6,618 bases of DNA, from NCBI GenBank assembly GCA_034370465.1, contig JAXMLA010000355.1:1-6618 (forward strand), written 5' to 3'. This document shows, in pieces, positions 5,852-6,618 of this stretch. The notes beneath the pieces were generated by a model that worked only from the letters and a program-made list of their open reading frames with translations, had not been told where the DNA came from and made no database searches. Source of the stretch: UBA2197 sp034370465 (GTDB lineage Bacteria; Desulfobacterota; Desulfuromonadia; Desulfuromonadales; UBA2197). How positions within the stretch are numbered: position 1 is the stretch's first letter; each line of letters begins with the position of its first letter. The position numbers were made by a program, and so were the translations under genes.

Positions 5852-6238
5852 TCAAGAACCGCAATAAACGACCAACTCGACCTCGACCGCCACGCCCCGG
5901 GGGAGAGCTGCGACCTGCACCGTCGACCGCGCCGGCGGATTTGTCGGGAAATGCCGACCATAAACGGCATTCACCACTGCGAAATCCGCCATATCGACGA
6001 GAAAGATGGTCGTCTTGACCACCCGCTCGAAGCCGACCCCGGTCGCGGCCAGCATCGCTGCGCAATTCGCCATCACCTGTTCAATCTGGGCCTCTATCCC
6101 GCCGGCAACGACCTCGCCGCTGACCGGATCGAGGGGAATCTGTCCGGAAAAAAAGACAAAATCCCCCGCGCGCATTCCTTGCGAATAAGGCCCGATCGCC
6201 GCCGGCGCCCCTGCACTACTCACCACCTCAAGTGCCAT
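5852..6238 (-). CDS. ridA: RidA family reactive enamine/imine deaminase
   Basis: This 128-residue cytosolic protein of the RidA (YjgF/YER057c/UK114) family hydrolyses reactive 2-aminoacrylate-type enamines and imines released by PLP enzymes, protecting other enzymes from damage. It is the standard length. Family motifs include GPYSQG, FVFFSGQIPLDP, and the C-terminal signature RSTVQVAALPRGVAVEVE, whose Arg corresponds to the catalytic Arg105 of the E. coli protein. The start at 6238 is chosen because AAGGAG (6246-6251) lies 7 bases upstream and MALEVVSSAGAPAAIGPYSQG is the normal N-terminus. A longer in-frame start at 6298 would overlap the relA/spoT gene and adds 20 unrelated residues. The gene follows the relA/spoT stop by 28 bases, so it is probably cotranscribed with it. 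Older names such as endoribonuclease L-PSP should not be taken as its function. Confidence 0.96.
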   Translation of the reverse strand: MALEVVSSAGAPAAIGPYSQGMRAGDFVFFSGQIPLDPVSGEVVAGGIEAQIEQVMANCAAMLAATGVGFERVVKTTIFLVDMADFAVVNAVYGRHFPTNPPARSTVQVAALPRGVAVEVELVVYCGS

Positions 6239-6245
6239 CTTCCTG

Positions 6246-6251
6246 CTCCTT
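6246..6251 (-). promoter_or_regulatory. ribosome binding site fixing the ridA start
   Basis: The minus strand reads AAGGAG, 7 bases before the ATG at 6238. It lies in the short gap after the relA/spoT stop and sets the start of the 128-residue form. Confidence 0.75.
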
Positions 6252-6266
6252 CCTGCTTTCGCTTTT

Positions 6267-6618
6267 TCAACTGCGCAAGCGCTCGACTTTATAGACACCC
6301 TTGATCTTCAATAACGCGTTGATCACCCGGTTAAGGTGGGCGAGATCCTGCACATCGAGCTCAAAGTTGTTGAGACCGCGATGGTCGGGGGTCGACATGA
6401 TGCTGGCGCTGACGATATTCGCATCACAGTTGGTGATCGCTCCGGTAATACTGGCGAGCATCCCCTGTTGATCATAACAGTAGACCCGCACCTTGACCGG
6501 CCGTGTCGCCTTCTTTTTAAGGTCCCACTCGACATCGATCCGCCGTTCCGGGTCGGACAGCAAGGCGTGGTTGCAGTCGACGGTGTGCACGGTCACGCCG
6601 CGCCCCCGGGTGACAAAA
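6267..6618 (-). CDS. relA/spoT: RelA/SpoT family (p)ppGpp synthetase/hydrolase, C-terminal part
   Basis: The frame is open to the right edge of the window, so only the last 116 residues of this large protein (usually about 700-750) are present. The visible part starts FVTRGRGVTVHTVDC, matching the TRGRGxxVHxxDC segment that precedes the C-terminal domain of long RelA/SpoT homologues. It then gives an ACT domain (PVKVRVYCYDQQGMLASITGAI through NRVINALLKIKGVYKVERL). The C-terminal half senses the ribosome or amino-acid state and controls the N-terminal synthetase and hydrolase domains, which lie outside. Whether this one is bifunctional cannot be judged. A GTG at 6596 is an internal codon, not the start. 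ridA follows 28 bases later on the same strand. Confidence 0.95.
   Translation of the reverse strand, partial: FVTRGRGVTVHTVDCNHALLSDPERRIDVEWDLKKKATRPVKVRVYCYDQQGMLASITGAITNCDANIVSASIMSTPDHRGLNNFELDVQDLAHLNRVINALLKIKGVYKVERLRS

Noticed and set aside
6594..6596. GTG as start of a 109-residue ACT-domain protein
   Set aside because: The frame stays open to the window edge and the residues before it (FVTRGRG) are conserved RelA/SpoT sequence, so it is an internal codon.
1..6618. Mobile element, phage, CRISPR or defence system
   Set aside because: No transposase, integrase, repeat array, terminal repeats or target duplication was found; gene content is housekeeping and style is even across the window.

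Overview
The window looks like core chromosome of a GC-rich bacterium, most likely of the Geobacter/Desulfuromonas/Pelobacter group (Desulfuromonadia). That placement is inference: it rests on the protein style, on a guaB-guaA arrangement, and on a single relA/spoT gene followed directly by ridA, as I recall from that group. A database search would be needed to fix the genus. I see no mobile element, phage, CRISPR array, tRNA or rRNA.

Layout. All genes but one lie on the minus strand. Reading the minus strand from the high coordinates: (1) the last 116 codons of a RelA/SpoT (p)ppGpp synthetase/hydrolase enter from the right edge, followed after 28 bases by ridA. (2) A strong hairpin at 5793-5829 separates ridA from the convergent plus-strand gene rpmB (ribosomal protein L28, zinc-binding form). 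(3) A region of about 230 bases (5340-5567) carries two back-to-back sigma70-like promoters, one for rpmB and one for the leftward operon. (4) The leftward operon encodes a two-helix membrane protein with a bacterial PH-like domain, MiaB (tRNA methylthiotransferase), a PHP-family metal-dependent phosphoesterase and an M42 metallo-aminopeptidase. Its gaps are 51, 17 and 2 bases. (5) guaB (IMP dehydrogenase) has its own promoter in the 98-base gap behind the peptidase gene. (6) The first codons of what is probably guaA (GMP synthase) sit at the left edge.

How the genes relate. guaB and guaA carry out the two steps from IMP to GMP. RelA/SpoT consumes and regenerates guanine nucleotides as (p)ppGpp, so the window is flanked by genes of guanine nucleotide metabolism. 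The genes between are mainly translation and maintenance functions: L28 in the ribosome, MiaB in tRNA modification, RidA in removal of reactive enamines, and M42 in peptide turnover. The roles of the PH-like membrane protein and the exact PHP substrate cannot be read from the sequence.

I did not find evidence of a new biological system. The points worth a second look are regulatory or small: an inverted repeat lying across the guaB promoter, the paired promoters sharing an A-rich tract, a possible 23-codon leader ORF overlapping the PH-protein start, the uncharacterised PH protein itself, and an Asp-to-Glu change at a predicted metal ligand in the M42 peptidase.
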